From: a virus
DNA length: 26,731 bases
Reading direction: 5' to 3' (one strand)
Virus record (IMG/VR): IMGVR_UViG_3300046810_000153
Location: 1 to 26,731 of that record
In this document: one piece after another, positions 1-7,662 of the stretch
Layout of the letters: each line of letters starts with the position of its first letter
How positions within the stretch are numbered: position 1 is the first letter of the stretch
Position numbers and translations under genes: made by a program
The notes under the pieces: generated by a model
Database searches by the model: none
Seen by the model: the letters and a program-made list of their open reading frames with translations, nothing else
What the model was told of the DNA's origin: nothing

Positions 1-1
1 T

Positions 2-445
2 CAACTCATCGACATCGTGCGCAACGTCGCGGGTGATTCGTACACGCCTGGTCGTGTGGTGCGCCTGACCGACCGGCAACTGCTGGATGCGACCAATCCC
101 GACTGGCACACGATGAAAAAGTCGGCATCGATCCGTCACTACACCTACGACGATCGCACGCCGGCCATTTTCTACGTCTACCCGCCTGCCATGCCCAACA
201 CGATGGTTGAGGCCTTGCTGTCGGTCCTGCCGGTCGCGGCTGACGCCGAGGCTGATTACCTGTCGGTGAACGTCGAGTTTTCCGACTCCATCCTCAACTA
301 CATGCTGTATCGCGCCTTCGGCAAAGACAACGAGTACGCCAACGCGGCCATGGCCACCGGTTACTACCAGGCGTTCATCGCCTCGATGGGCACGGGCGAG
401 CAGGGCGAGCAGACCACAACCCCGACCAATAAGGTGCCGGCATGA
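2..445 (+). CDS. DUF6682-type phage virion adaptor protein, 5'-truncated by the window edge
   Basis: The frame is open to the left edge, so only the C-terminal ~147 residues are present; the GTG at 17 is probably an internal valine codon. The visible part has the order I associate with the DUF6682 phage family: an IDIVRNV segment, PGRVVRLTDRQLLDATNPDWH, a Tyr-rich HYTYDDRTPAIFYVYPP segment, and a helical tail (SILNYMLYRAFGKDNEYA...YYQAF). Proteins of this family sit in phage head-tail gene clusters and probably act as an adaptor or connector; the exact structural role is not established from sequence. The last residues are a polar Gly/Thr-rich tail. The stop TGA overlaps the next gene's ATG (ATGA), so the two are translationally coupled. 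Family assignment rests on remembered motif order, not a search. Confidence 0.75.
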   Translation, partial: QLIDIVRNVAGDSYTPGRVVRLTDRQLLDATNPDWHTMKKSASIRHYTYDDRTPAIFYVYPPAMPNTMVEALLSVLPVAADAEADYLSVNVEFSDSILNYMLYRAFGKDNEYANAAMATGYYQAFIASMGTGEQGEQTTTPTNKVPA

Positions 446-1059
446 TCGAGCCAGACGTTTTCCTGCCGAAAATCCTGCCGTATGCGCCCGGTGTGGCTGA
501 GCCAACCGCCTTGGCCGCCGTCATTGTCGCCGCGCAACGCTTCTGTGAGCGCACGCGGCTGTGGCGCGACTGCGACACCTTCACGGTGACGCCGGACAGT
601 TGCGACGTGGTGTGCGTGCCGGTTGACGCGGTGCTGTTCGAGATCGAAAGCGCCCGGTTCAACGACTCGAAGATTGACCCGGTGTCGCTGGACTGGCTGG
701 AAACCCGTGAGCCGAACTGGCGCCTGCGCCAAGGCGACGTGGCGCGCTGGATTACCCAGTTGACCACCGGCAGCGTGCGCGTGATTCCGGTGTGTAGCGG
801 CACCTTGTCGCTGTCGACCGTGCTACGTCCGGCCGACGAGGCGCAAACCCTCCCGGACTTTCTCGGCACCTTGTACAGCACGGCCATTGCTGACGGTGCG
901 CTGGCTGAAATCCTCATGACGCCGGCCCGGCAGTTCACCGACGTCAACCGCGCTGCCTTCTACGCCGCCCGTTTCGACCAGCGCATTAACGAGCTGACCG
1001 GCATCAACGTTCGAGGCCAGCACAACGCCCCCTATCGCACCAAGGCTCAATTTTTCTAA
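442..1059 (+). CDS. Phage head-tail connector-like structural protein, hypothetical
   Basis: 205 residues. The ATG overlaps the previous stop, with AAGGTG (431-436) five bases upstream as ribosome binding site. The N-terminal half (VFLPKILPYAPGVAEPTALAAVIVAAQRFCERTRLWR) is a helix typical of small connector or tail-completion proteins, where a conserved amphipathic helix precedes a beta-rich part (DTFTVTPDSCDVVCVPVDAVLFEIESARFN). The C-terminus (DVNRAAFYAARFDQRINELTG) is helical again. No enzyme motif is visible. Its place directly after the DUF6682 gene and before the tail-fibre genes supports a structural, head-tail joining role. The family is not firmly recognised; a tail completion protein is the main alternative. 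Confidence 0.65.
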   Translation: MIEPDVFLPKILPYAPGVAEPTALAAVIVAAQRFCERTRLWRDCDTFTVTPDSCDVVCVPVDAVLFEIESARFNDSKIDPVSLDWLETREPNWRLRQGDVARWITQLTTGSVRVIPVCSGTLSLSTVLRPADEAQTLPDFLGTLYSTAIADGALAEILMTPARQFTDVNRAAFYAARFDQRINELTGINVRGQHNAPYRTKAQFF

Positions 1060-1070
1060 GGAGTGCCGAT

Positions 1071-1493
1071 ATGTCCGCAGCAACTGACTACCTCGAAAAC
1101 AAGCTGGCCGACCACATCTACCGCAACACGCCGTACACGTCGCCGCTCAAGACCTACGTGGCCTTGCACACGGCTGACCCTGGTGAAACCGGCGCGCTGA
1201 ATGAAGTGGCGACCGCTGTGTGGTCGACCTACGCACGCCAAGACGCCGCGAAAGGTGCGGCACAGAACACCGCATGGACCGCTCCGGCCAACGGCGTGTG
1301 CAAGAACTCCTTGCAACTGCTGTACGCCATGTACAACGGCGCAGCGGCCTTAACCGTGACCCACTTCAGTATTTGGGACGCGGAGACGGCCGGTAATGCC
1401 CTGGTGTATGCACCCTTGGCGTCGGCCCGCACGATCAACCCGGGCGATGTGTTCGTGGTCGACGTGCAGAAACTGACGGGCCAGGTGCTCTAA
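1071..1493 (+). CDS. Phage tail fibre family protein (Gp80-like)
   Basis: 140 residues with a strong AAGGAG site (1058-1063) seven bases before the ATG; that site overlaps the upstream stop. The sequence follows a pattern I recognise from Gp80-like phage proteins: an N-terminal helix (DYLENKLADHIYR), then PYTSPLKTYVALHTADP, an acidic VATAVWSTYARQ segment, a conserved VTHFSIWDAETAGNALVYAPL strand-turn-strand and a closing INPGDVFVVDVQKL strand. These proteins are annotated as tail fibre or virion structural components in diverse phages; biochemical function is not known. It ends one base before the next ATG, so coupling is likely. Confidence 0.75.
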   Translation: MSAATDYLENKLADHIYRNTPYTSPLKTYVALHTADPGETGALNEVATAVWSTYARQDAAKGAAQNTAWTAPANGVCKNSLQLLYAMYNGAAALTVTHFSIWDAETAGNALVYAPLASARTINPGDVFVVDVQKLTGQVL

Positions 1494-2348
1494 ATGAACC
1501 GCTTTGCCCTCGATGGCGGCGTGCTGAATGGTGATCCTCAAGTCCTGATGGGCGATGAGGTGGTTGCGCTCGCCCTCGGGCTGGACGGCAGCATCGCCAA
1601 CGGCATCGTGGGGCAAGGCGCGTTCCCATTGCACCTGGACACACTCGGCGACCTGAACATGCTGGCGGCGCTGGAAGGCACCGCCACCATCGACAGCGCG
1701 GCGAGTGGCGTACTGATGATCGGCCTGACGCTGATTGGACAGTCCGACACGGTGTTGACGCTGCAAGGCGACCTGATTCGTTGGGGCATGATCGTCGGCC
1801 AAGTTGACGTCGTGGTGGGGCTGGACGGCGACATCGTAGTGGTTCCGCCCATCAGTGCCACCTTCACCTTGCAACTGGAAGGCGTGCTGGACCTGCATAT
1901 CGCCAAGGGCCAACAGATCATTGGCACCTTGCCGGTGGTGCTCGATGGCGTGCTCGATGGCTGGATTGGTCACGGCCAGGAACTCGAAAGCCCACCGGGC
2001 AACATTCAGGTGGAGGTCGGGCAGTGGGGCACCGCAAACCTGATCGCCCAGTCTGCGCCGGCCGAGTTCCCCACGGTGCTCCGGCTCGACGGCGCCGGCC
2101 GACTCGGCGCACATCCTGAGCTGGCCGGTTATCTACCGCTGTCGACCCACGTTCAGTGCGAGCTGACGGTGTGGCACTACGTCTACGCCAGTGGCGAGCT
2201 GTCGATTCAGCTCAAGCTGGTCGACAACGCCTACGGACTGCCGGCGCTACCACCGGATCATTACATCGAAGCGCCAAGCATCCGCATCTTGCGCGTAGGC
2301 GCTGAGCACCGCGGCTTCTTGGTGCCGCCAGACAGGAGAGCGCTGTAA
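1494..2348 (+). CDS. Glycine-rich beta-repeat phage structural protein, hypothetical
   Basis: 284 residues beginning immediately after the previous stop, with AGGTG (1483-1487) as ribosome binding site inside the upstream gene. Residues ~20-165 are an irregular series of short strands ending in Gly-rich turns (LGLDGSI, LTLQGDL, VGLDGDI, LQLEGVL, VVLDGVL), which suggests a beta-solenoid or fibre shaft. The second half is less repetitive and ends with a basic RILRVGAEHRGFLVPPDRRAL tail. Similar C-termini occur, to my recollection, in proteins encoded just before fibre-tail adaptors. It lies between a Gp80-like protein and the fibre-tail adaptor, which supports a role in the tail or fibre. No catalytic residues are evident. 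TAATG overlap with the next gene. Confidence 0.6.
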   Translation: MNRFALDGGVLNGDPQVLMGDEVVALALGLDGSIANGIVGQGAFPLHLDTLGDLNMLAALEGTATIDSAASGVLMIGLTLIGQSDTVLTLQGDLIRWGMIVGQVDVVVGLDGDIVVVPPISATFTLQLEGVLDLHIAKGQQIIGTLPVVLDGVLDGWIGHGQELESPPGNIQVEVGQWGTANLIAQSAPAEFPTVLRLDGAGRLGAHPELAGYLPLSTHVQCELTVWHYVYASGELSIQLKLVDNAYGLPALPPDHYIEAPSIRILRVGAEHRGFLVPPDRRAL

Positions 2349-2623
2349 TGCTGGGATCAGTGCGCAAGCGCGACGACGACCGTCTGGACTACGACGTCGA
2401 CTTTATCAAGTGGCTGACCGATGACGACCACATCACCGGGGCCACGGCTGTGGCCGACTCGACCGACATCCTGGTCGAAGGCGTGGAAATCCACGACAAG
2501 ATCGTCAAGGTCTGGCTGTCAGGCGGGGTGGTCGGCGCCTCCTATTCAATCAACGTGACGGCGACGACCGATGTCGGGCGCGTCAAGGAAGTCACCTTTA
2601 ACCTTCGGGTCACGGAGTGCTGA
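2348..2623 (+). CDS. Phage fibre-tail adaptor protein
   Basis: 91 residues. The start shares one base with the upstream stop (TAATG) and has AGGAGAG (2334-2340) seven bases upstream. The protein matches the pattern of small phage fibre-tail adaptors: an acidic LDYDVDFIKWL start followed by a single immunoglobulin-like fold (ITGATAVAD...VWLSGGVVGASYSINVTATTDVGRVKEVTFNLRVTE), where WLSGG and the final alternating strand are the most typical parts. The likely role is to attach the tail fibre encoded by the next gene. The assignment is from memory of the family; the gene order agrees with it. Confidence 0.72.
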   Translation: MLGSVRKRDDDRLDYDVDFIKWLTDDDHITGATAVADSTDILVEGVEIHDKIVKVWLSGGVVGASYSINVTATTDVGRVKEVTFNLRVTEC

Positions 2624-2624
2624 T

Positions 2625-3767
2625 ATGTCAGTCCTGTTAACGAACAACGCCACCACGCAACTGGCCACGTCGCTGACCACCGGCACGACCACGCTGTCGG
2701 TCACGGCTGGCACGGGCGGAAAATTTCCGGCACCGGGTCCGAGCCAATGGTTCCCGGTCACGCTGGTCAAGGCCAATGGCACACTGGAAATCTGCCGCTG
2801 TACTTCGCGGTCGGGTGACGTCCTCACCGTGGCGCGTGCGCAGGAAGGCACGGCGGCGCAGGCCTTTGCGGCCGGCGATCGCGTGGAATTGCGCCTGACC
2901 AACGCGGCCATGTCCGAGTTTGCGCAGACCACCGTGAGCAATAACTGGTCGCAACAGCAGACGTTTGCGGGCGGGTTCGCCTCCGGCTCGACCGGCCGTT
3001 TTGTCAGCGGCGTGCCCGAATCGCCAAGGCTCTATTTTGCCAACTCTGGCCGTTCGGCGAACATGGACCTGTCCGGTGGTGTGTGGCGGCTTTTTTCGGA
3101 AGACAACAGCCCGGCGCAAGTTGGGCTTCAGCTCAGTTTTGGCGACGGCTCGTTTCTGGTGTTCGGCAACAACGTCTGGCACACCGGCAACTTGAACCCG
3201 GCCGCTTACCTGCCGCTTGGGGCCAAGGCGGCCGACTCTGACCTGCTCGACGGCAGGGATAGCAGCGGCTATCTGATGAAGGCTGCGAGCAACGTCAATT
3301 GCGAAAGCACTCGCATTACCAGCGCCATCGTTCCGAACATTTCTGCGGCGCAGCAAAACCAAACAGCGCTGGCGATTGACAACGGCGCTAATACGTATTC
3401 CTCAGCGTCGATTGAACTCCATCGTCTCGGCCAATTCATCGCTTTCTTCGGTATTGACACGGATAACCAACTCAAGGTGGGTGGTGGTTCGTTTGGCGCT
3501 GTCGCCTATCCCATCTGGACCGACTACAACGGCAATCTGAAGGCCACCAACGCGCAAGCGGCCTTGCCGGTGGGCTCTGTGGGCTCCTATGCGTTCTGCC
3601 GCAACCTGAACGGCATCACTCTTGGCGCGGGCGCCGTTCTGTCGGGCGCCGAACTGCGCTACACCGACACCTCGAACGCGGGGGGTATTGCGCCACCGAG
3701 CGGTTCGTGGCGCTCCATGGGTGAATGCCGGTCTGGCTACAGCTCGCTTTGGCTTCGCTACGCATAA
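2625..3767 (+). CDS. Phage tail fibre protein
   Basis: 380 residues from the ATG at 2625, preferred over an upstream in-frame ATG at 2571 because GGAG (2614-2617) lies seven bases before it and the upstream start would overlap the adaptor gene by 53 bases. Residues 1-100 (TTLSVTAGTGGKFPAP...LEICRCTSRSGDVLTVARAQEGTAAQAFAAGDRVELRLT) are an anchor module common at the base of phage fibres. Fibre-type motifs follow: VFGNNVWHTGNLNPAAYL and DSDLLDGRDSSGYL. The rest is Ser/Gly/Asn-rich and beta-predicted, ending in RSGYSSLWLRYA. The C-terminal part probably forms the receptor-binding tip. It is followed by a fibre-assembly-type gene. Confidence 0.85.
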   Translation: MSVLLTNNATTQLATSLTTGTTTLSVTAGTGGKFPAPGPSQWFPVTLVKANGTLEICRCTSRSGDVLTVARAQEGTAAQAFAAGDRVELRLTNAAMSEFAQTTVSNNWSQQQTFAGGFASGSTGRFVSGVPESPRLYFANSGRSANMDLSGGVWRLFSEDNSPAQVGLQLSFGDGSFLVFGNNVWHTGNLNPAAYLPLGAKAADSDLLDGRDSSGYLMKAASNVNCESTRITSAIVPNISAAQQNQTALAIDNGANTYSSASIELHRLGQFIAFFGIDTDNQLKVGGGSFGAVAYPIWTDYNGNLKATNAQAALPVGSVGSYAFCRNLNGITLGAGAVLSGAELRYTDTSNAGGIAPPSGSWRSMGECRSGYSSLWLRYA

Positions 3768-3774
3768 GGAATGA

Positions 3775-4290
3775 ATGATGACTGACGAAATTGATTTTTC
3801 CACCTACGATCCGCCGCCGCCGCCTGTCATTCCCGAGCGCGCCGTGCGCAACCCGGTTCACAACGCCGATGCGTCGATCAATTGCGAAATCGAGCATGAG
3901 ACTTTCGGCTGGATTCCGTACACCGCGACCGCTGAAGACACCGACCCTTACGGGGCATTGCTGTACCAGGCGCTGATCAATGGCGAGCACGGGGCGATTG
4001 GTCCTTACGCGCCATCGCCTGCGCGATCCCGCGCACTGCGCAATTTTGACCGTGACCGACTGGTGGAGCAGATCCAGGTGACGACGCTTGCCGGCAACGT
4101 CTTCAACGGTGACGAGGACAGCCAGAACCGTATCTCCCGCGCCATCGTGATCTTGAGGGGCAAGCCGGCCGGGACCACCATCAAATGGGTGATGGCGAAC
4201 AACGCGGTGGTTAACGTGACCTTGGCCGAGTTTGTGGAAGCCCTGACGGCGGCCTTTGCGGCGCAGACAGCCATCTGGACGCAACCGTAG
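3775..4290 (+). CDS. DUF4376-type tail fibre assembly protein
   Basis: 171 residues, or 170 from the second ATG at 3778; AAGGA just upstream is closer to 3775. The N-terminal part has a Pro-rich linker (YDPPPPPVIPERA) and a small conserved segment (INCEIEHETFGWIPYTATAEDTDPYGALLYQAL). The C-terminal ~75 residues (VFNGDEDSQNRISRAIVIL...IKWVMANNAVVNVTLAEFVEALTAAFAAQTAIW) match the DUF4376 pattern found in tail fibre assembly or tail-tip-associated proteins. It follows the tail fibre gene directly, the usual place for a fibre chaperone. The chaperone role is inferred from position and family, not from a catalytic motif. Confidence 0.75.
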   Translation: MMTDEIDFSTYDPPPPPVIPERAVRNPVHNADASINCEIEHETFGWIPYTATAEDTDPYGALLYQALINGEHGAIGPYAPSPARSRALRNFDRDRLVEQIQVTTLAGNVFNGDEDSQNRISRAIVILRGKPAGTTIKWVMANNAVVNVTLAEFVEALTAAFAAQTAIWTQP

Positions 4291-4300
4291 GGAACGCCTC

Positions 4301-6052
4301 ATGTCGACCCTGAAGTTCATTGGCTTTGTAGGTGAAAGCCCGAAAATCATCCCGCGCCTGCTGCCCGACATGGCGGCGCAGATTGCCCACAACTCGCGGT
4401 TGGACGACGGCGGGCTGACGCCTGTGCGGCAAATGCACGCCGAGTACCAGTTCCCCAGCGTGCCGGCCGGTGGCTACAAAACCATCTACAAATGGGGCAC
4501 CACCTGGATGGGCTGGCCGGGCGACGTGTACGCGGTGCCGGGACCGGTGGCGGATGATCGCCTGTACATCATGGGCGACGGCCCGCCCAAGATGATTGTC
4601 GGCGGTGCCACCTACCCGCTGGCAGTGCCATTCCCTCCCACGGCGCTGACGGCGAGCTTGAGCGGCACGGCCACACCGGGCGCGCAGGGCACCACGCGCA
4701 TCTACGTGTACACCTATGTGACGGCTTTCGGCGAAGAGTCGGAGCCTTGCCCGCCGAGCGCTGACGTGTTTTGGACACCGGGGCAGACGGTCACATTGTC
4801 CGGCTTCCTGGTGCCACCGGCCGGGCGCAACATCACCCTGCAACGCATCTACCGGGCACAGACCGGCAAGACCGGCACAAGCCTGTACTTCATTGCTGAA
4901 CGTCCGGTTTCGGCGAACAACTTTGTCGATAACGTCAGTCCCGAGTCGCTGCAAGAGGTCATTCCCTCGGTGGGTTGGACCGCGCCACCGGACGACCTGA
5001 CCGGCCTTATCTCCTTGCCCAACGGCATGATGGCCGCGTTCCACGGCAAGGAGCTGTGCTTTAGCGAGCCGTGGCGGCCGCATGCGTGGCCGGATGCCTA
5101 CAAGCTGACCATGGATTACCCCATTGTCGGCCTCGGCGCCTTCGGCTCGTCCGTGGTGGTCACGACCAAGGGCACGCCCTACATCGTGACCGGCACCGAA
5201 CCGGAGAGCATGGCCAGCGAACGGATTGAAGAGAATCTGCCGTGTATCAACGCACGCGGCATTGTCGACTTGGGGTACATGGTGGTCTATCCGTCCGGCG
5301 ACGGCCTGGTACAAGTCACCAGCGCAGGCGCACGGATTTTCAGTACCAGCCTGTTTTCCCGTGACGACTGGCTGCGCCTGAACCCGGCGAACATGGCGGC
5401 CTCGCACTACAACGGCCGCTACTTCACGACCTATGGCTACTCGGACTTGGCCAACAACGAGTACATCGGCGCTTTCATCATCGACATGACCGGCGAACAG
5501 CCGTATTTGCTGCGCACCAACTCACGCGGCGATGCGCTGTATTACGACCTGCCGAGCGGCCAACTTTACATGCTGGTGGGTGCGGTGGTGTACGAGTGGG
5601 ACTCGCTGCAAATGCCCAACGCGATCCAGCAATGGAAATCGAAGTTGGTGGTGATGCCCAAGCCGACCAACTTCGGCGCGATCCTGGTGGAGGCCGACAC
5701 GGGCATGACGCCCGAGGAAGAAGCGAAGCTGGAAGCGCTGATCGCACAGATTCAGGCCTACAACAATGCGCTGTTCGACGACCCGAGCATTGGCGGTGAA
5801 GTGGACGGTTCGGCCCTGAATGCCTACCCGCTGGGCGGTGACGCCTTGCTGCCGCTGCCAACCAGTGGGCAAACCGTGTCGGTGAACGTCTACGCCGGCC
5901 GCACGCTGGTGGCCACCGTGGGTGTGGTCAACAAGATGGCCCGTCTGCCGTCTGGTTTCCTCGATCAACTGTGGGAAGTCGAAGTGGTGGGCAACCTGGC
6001 AATCACACAGGTAACGCTGGCCACGACCGGCGCCGAGCTGGCAGGAGTGTGA
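4301..6052 (+). CDS. Large beta-rich phage tail protein, hypothetical
   Basis: 583 residues from the ATG at 4301 (AGGGA at 4289-4293, seven bases upstream). The in-frame upstream start at 4256 would run into the previous gene and has no comparable site. The N-terminus (ESPKIIPRLLPDMAAQIAHNSRLDDGGLTPVRQ) is followed by an Fn3/Ig-like stretch (residues ~105-170, RIYVYTYVTAFGEESEPCPPS). A long beta-propeller-like middle (residues ~225-410) has DLTGLISLPNGMMAAFHGKELCFSEPWRPHAWP. The C-terminus holds a short acidic coiled helix (MTPEEEAKLEALIAQIQAYN). Similar proteins lie beside fibre genes in podovirus-like prophages and may form the tail hub or nozzle, but I cannot name the exact part. Stop at 6052, four bases before the next gene. 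Confidence 0.6.
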   Translation: MSTLKFIGFVGESPKIIPRLLPDMAAQIAHNSRLDDGGLTPVRQMHAEYQFPSVPAGGYKTIYKWGTTWMGWPGDVYAVPGPVADDRLYIMGDGPPKMIVGGATYPLAVPFPPTALTASLSGTATPGAQGTTRIYVYTYVTAFGEESEPCPPSADVFWTPGQTVTLSGFLVPPAGRNITLQRIYRAQTGKTGTSLYFIAERPVSANNFVDNVSPESLQEVIPSVGWTAPPDDLTGLISLPNGMMAAFHGKELCFSEPWRPHAWPDAYKLTMDYPIVGLGAFGSSVVVTTKGTPYIVTGTEPESMASERIEENLPCINARGIVDLGYMVVYPSGDGLVQVTSAGARIFSTSLFSRDDWLRLNPANMAASHYNGRYFTTYGYSDLANNEYIGAFIIDMTGEQPYLLRTNSRGDALYYDLPSGQLYMLVGAVVYEWDSLQMPNAIQQWKSKLVVMPKPTNFGAILVEADTGMTPEEEAKLEALIAQIQAYNNALFDDPSIGGEVDGSALNAYPLGGDALLPLPTSGQTVSVNVYAGRTLVATVGVVNKMARLPSGFLDQLWEVEVVGNLAITQVTLATTGAELAGV

Positions 6053-6056
6053 CGAC

Positions 6057-6254
6057 ATGACCATGACGCCCATTGAAAAACAGAAGCTGGAAGTGCTGAA
6101 CGGCGATCGCGGCCCCATCGAACAGCACGCCATGCGCATGGCGGCCGCCAAAGCGCTGGTCAACAACCTGCCGGTCGCTCCCACGGGAGACGCGGCGAAA
6201 GACATTCAGGCGCTGTACGCGGCGATCAACGCCATGCGTATCGCCCTGCAATGA
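6057..6254 (+). CDS. Small hypothetical phage protein
   Basis: 65 residues with AGGAG (6043-6047) nine bases upstream of ATG 6057; ATG 6063 is a possible alternative. It is predicted mostly helical (IEKQKLEVLNGDRGPIEQHAMRMAAAKALVNN; DIQALYAAINAMRIALQ) with a short flexible linker (LPVAPTGDAAK). It is not recognised beyond being a conserved-looking small gene of the late operon. There is no membrane segment or signal peptide. It ends the first run of tightly spaced genes; the 47-base gap after it holds an inverted repeat and a possible promoter. Confidence 0.6.
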   Translation: MTMTPIEKQKLEVLNGDRGPIEQHAMRMAAAKALVNNLPVAPTGDAAKDIQALYAAINAMRIALQ

Positions 6255-6258
6255 CGCT

Positions 6259-6296
6259 GGTTATATACTCGTTCCAATGGTTCTAGAATCGGAACG
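6259..6296 (+). promoter_or_regulatory. AT-rich element plus inverted repeat in the gap before the GNAT gene
   Basis: This is one of only two structured gaps in the (+) operon. GGTTATATAC (6259-6268) contains a -10-like TATACT without a convincing -35. It is followed by CGTTCC (6270-6275) and GGAACG (6291-6296), inverted with a 15-base spacer that contains TTCTAGAA. A hairpin is possible but has no T-run, so it is not a clear terminator. The 3' half (TAGAATCGGAAC) resembles repeats in the gap before the giant gene at 10281-10316. Either an internal promoter/operator or a processing site is plausible. Confidence 0.35.
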
Positions 6297-6301
6297 CCGC
6301 C

Positions 6302-6730
6302 ATGATAAAGATTGTGTACGACGACCAACCGGGCCTGCTGGCCTGGGCCGCCAAGCGCATTGGCCTGAGTGGCTTCAAGTCGGACGCCAAGGCCTTCGGC
6401 GTGACCAGTAACGGCGTGCTGCGTGCGGTGGTCGCCTACGACAATTTCATGGAAGCGGACGTGGCTATGCACGTCGCCAGTGAGGGGGACGGGCATTGGT
6501 TGACCCGGCGCGTGCTGTTACAGGCGTTCGGTTATCCGTTCATTGACCTGAATCTGCGCCGCGTCACGGCGCTGATTCCGATGAAGAAGACGGCCGCGAT
6601 CCGCTTTAACGAACACCTGGGCTTCAAGCTGGAAGGCTTGTGTCCCGAAGCGATGCCAGACGACGACATTCAGATTCGCGGCATGCTCAGACGAGAGTGC
6701 CGCTTTATTCCCCCGGAGTATCGCCAATGA
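6302..6730 (+). CDS. GNAT-family N-acetyltransferase, phage-encoded
   Basis: 142 residues. The C-terminal half has the GNAT shape: a helix (HWLTRRVLLQAFGYPFIDLNLRRVTALIP) followed by KKTAAIRFNEHLGFKLEGLCPEAM, in which NEHLGFKLEG is the typical last conserved strand-helix element of the fold. The acetyl-CoA motif A is weak, so the protein may have unusual cofactor binding or may have lost activity. Start: ATG 6302 with only a weak GGAA (6291-6294) upstream, in the stem of the inverted repeat. The stop overlaps the next ATG (ATGA). Small GNATs next to internal virion protein genes occur in other phages. The substrate is unknown; a host protein, tRNA or small molecule are all possible. Confidence 0.75.
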   Translation: MIKIVYDDQPGLLAWAAKRIGLSGFKSDAKAFGVTSNGVLRAVVAYDNFMEADVAMHVASEGDGHWLTRRVLLQAFGYPFIDLNLRRVTALIPMKKTAAIRFNEHLGFKLEGLCPEAMPDDDIQIRGMLRRECRFIPPEYRQ

Positions 6731-7662
6731 TTATGGATTTCTGGAATACGGCCGAGCTGGAGCCTGGCAGTCTGCCCACTCGCCCGTCGAAACTGGATCA
6801 GCACTTGGCGGTGCTCGTAGTCGGCCGGCACATTTGCTTCGGTAAGAGCAGCGGTGGTGGTGGTGGTACGGCCGCTGACCCACAAGTCGGCAAGGCCGCG
6901 CTTATGCAGGCCAAGACCGGTGACGACTGGCTGAATTTCTCGAAAGAGACATTCGCCAAAACCGAAGCGCGCCAGGATAAAACCGACGCGCTGACGGCCG
7001 ATGTCACCAACCAGCAACTGGCCGACATGCGCAAGGCCAGCTCCCGCTCAGACAGTGAGTGGGACCGTTACAACACGGTGTTCAAGCCCGTCGAAGACCG
7101 CATGGTCAACGATGCGCTGACCTACGACACGCCCGAGGCACAGGCCGCCGCCGCTGCAACGGCCAAGGCCGACGTCATGTCGAACGCCTCGCAGGCGGCG
7201 CAGCAAAACTCCCGGCAGATGTCGAGCATGGGCATTAACCCCAACAGCGGCCGCTATGCCAGTGTCGACCGCAATGCCGACCTGTCGACCGCATTGGCCT
7301 CGGCCGGCGCACAGAACAACGCACGCGAACAAGTCAAAGCCACCGGCATGGCGCTGCGCGAAGGCATCGCGAACTTCGGCAAGGGCGCCACGTCGACCGC
7401 TGCGCAACAGGTCGGACTGGGGTTGAACGCCGGCAACTCGGCGGCCGGCAACCAACTGGCCACCGACAACAGCTATCGTGCCAACTCGCAAATCATGTCG
7501 CAGGGCTTCCAAGGTGCGCAGGCCGGCTATGCTGGGCAGGCCAACACCTTGACCAACCAACGACAACAGAACCTCGCGGCGGCGAACATGAATAACTCTG
7601 GCAGTGCCTCGGCGGTGTCGGGAATCGTGGGGCTTGCCTCGGCGGCAGCGGTGGCCTACTGA
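6727..7662 (+). CDS. Phage internal virion (ejection-type) protein, Ala/Gly/Gln-rich
   Basis: 311 residues from ATG 6727 (ATGA overlap, GGAG at 6715-6718). The start at 6640 would overlap the acetyltransferase gene by 90 bases and is not preferred. After ~40 residues comes a Ser/Gly run (GKSSGGGGGTAADPQVGKAAL). A long helical part follows (residues ~50-280), rich in Ala, Gln and Asn (DDWLNFSKETFAKTEARQDKTDALTADVTNQQLADM; SRQMSSMGINPNSGRYASVDR), with a hydrophobic end (SAVSGIVGLASAAAVAY). I recall this pattern from hypothetical proteins beside lysozyme-like ejection proteins in proteobacterial prophages. It probably sits in the capsid and is ejected with the DNA. The next gene overlaps by one base. 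Confidence 0.65.
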   Translation: MIMDFWNTAELEPGSLPTRPSKLDQHLAVLVVGRHICFGKSSGGGGGTAADPQVGKAALMQAKTGDDWLNFSKETFAKTEARQDKTDALTADVTNQQLADMRKASSRSDSEWDRYNTVFKPVEDRMVNDALTYDTPEAQAAAAATAKADVMSNASQAAQQNSRQMSSMGINPNSGRYASVDRNADLSTALASAGAQNNAREQVKATGMALREGIANFGKGATSTAAQQVGLGLNAGNSAAGNQLATDNSYRANSQIMSQGFQGAQAGYAGQANTLTNQRQQNLAAANMNNSGSASAVSGIVGLASAAAVAY

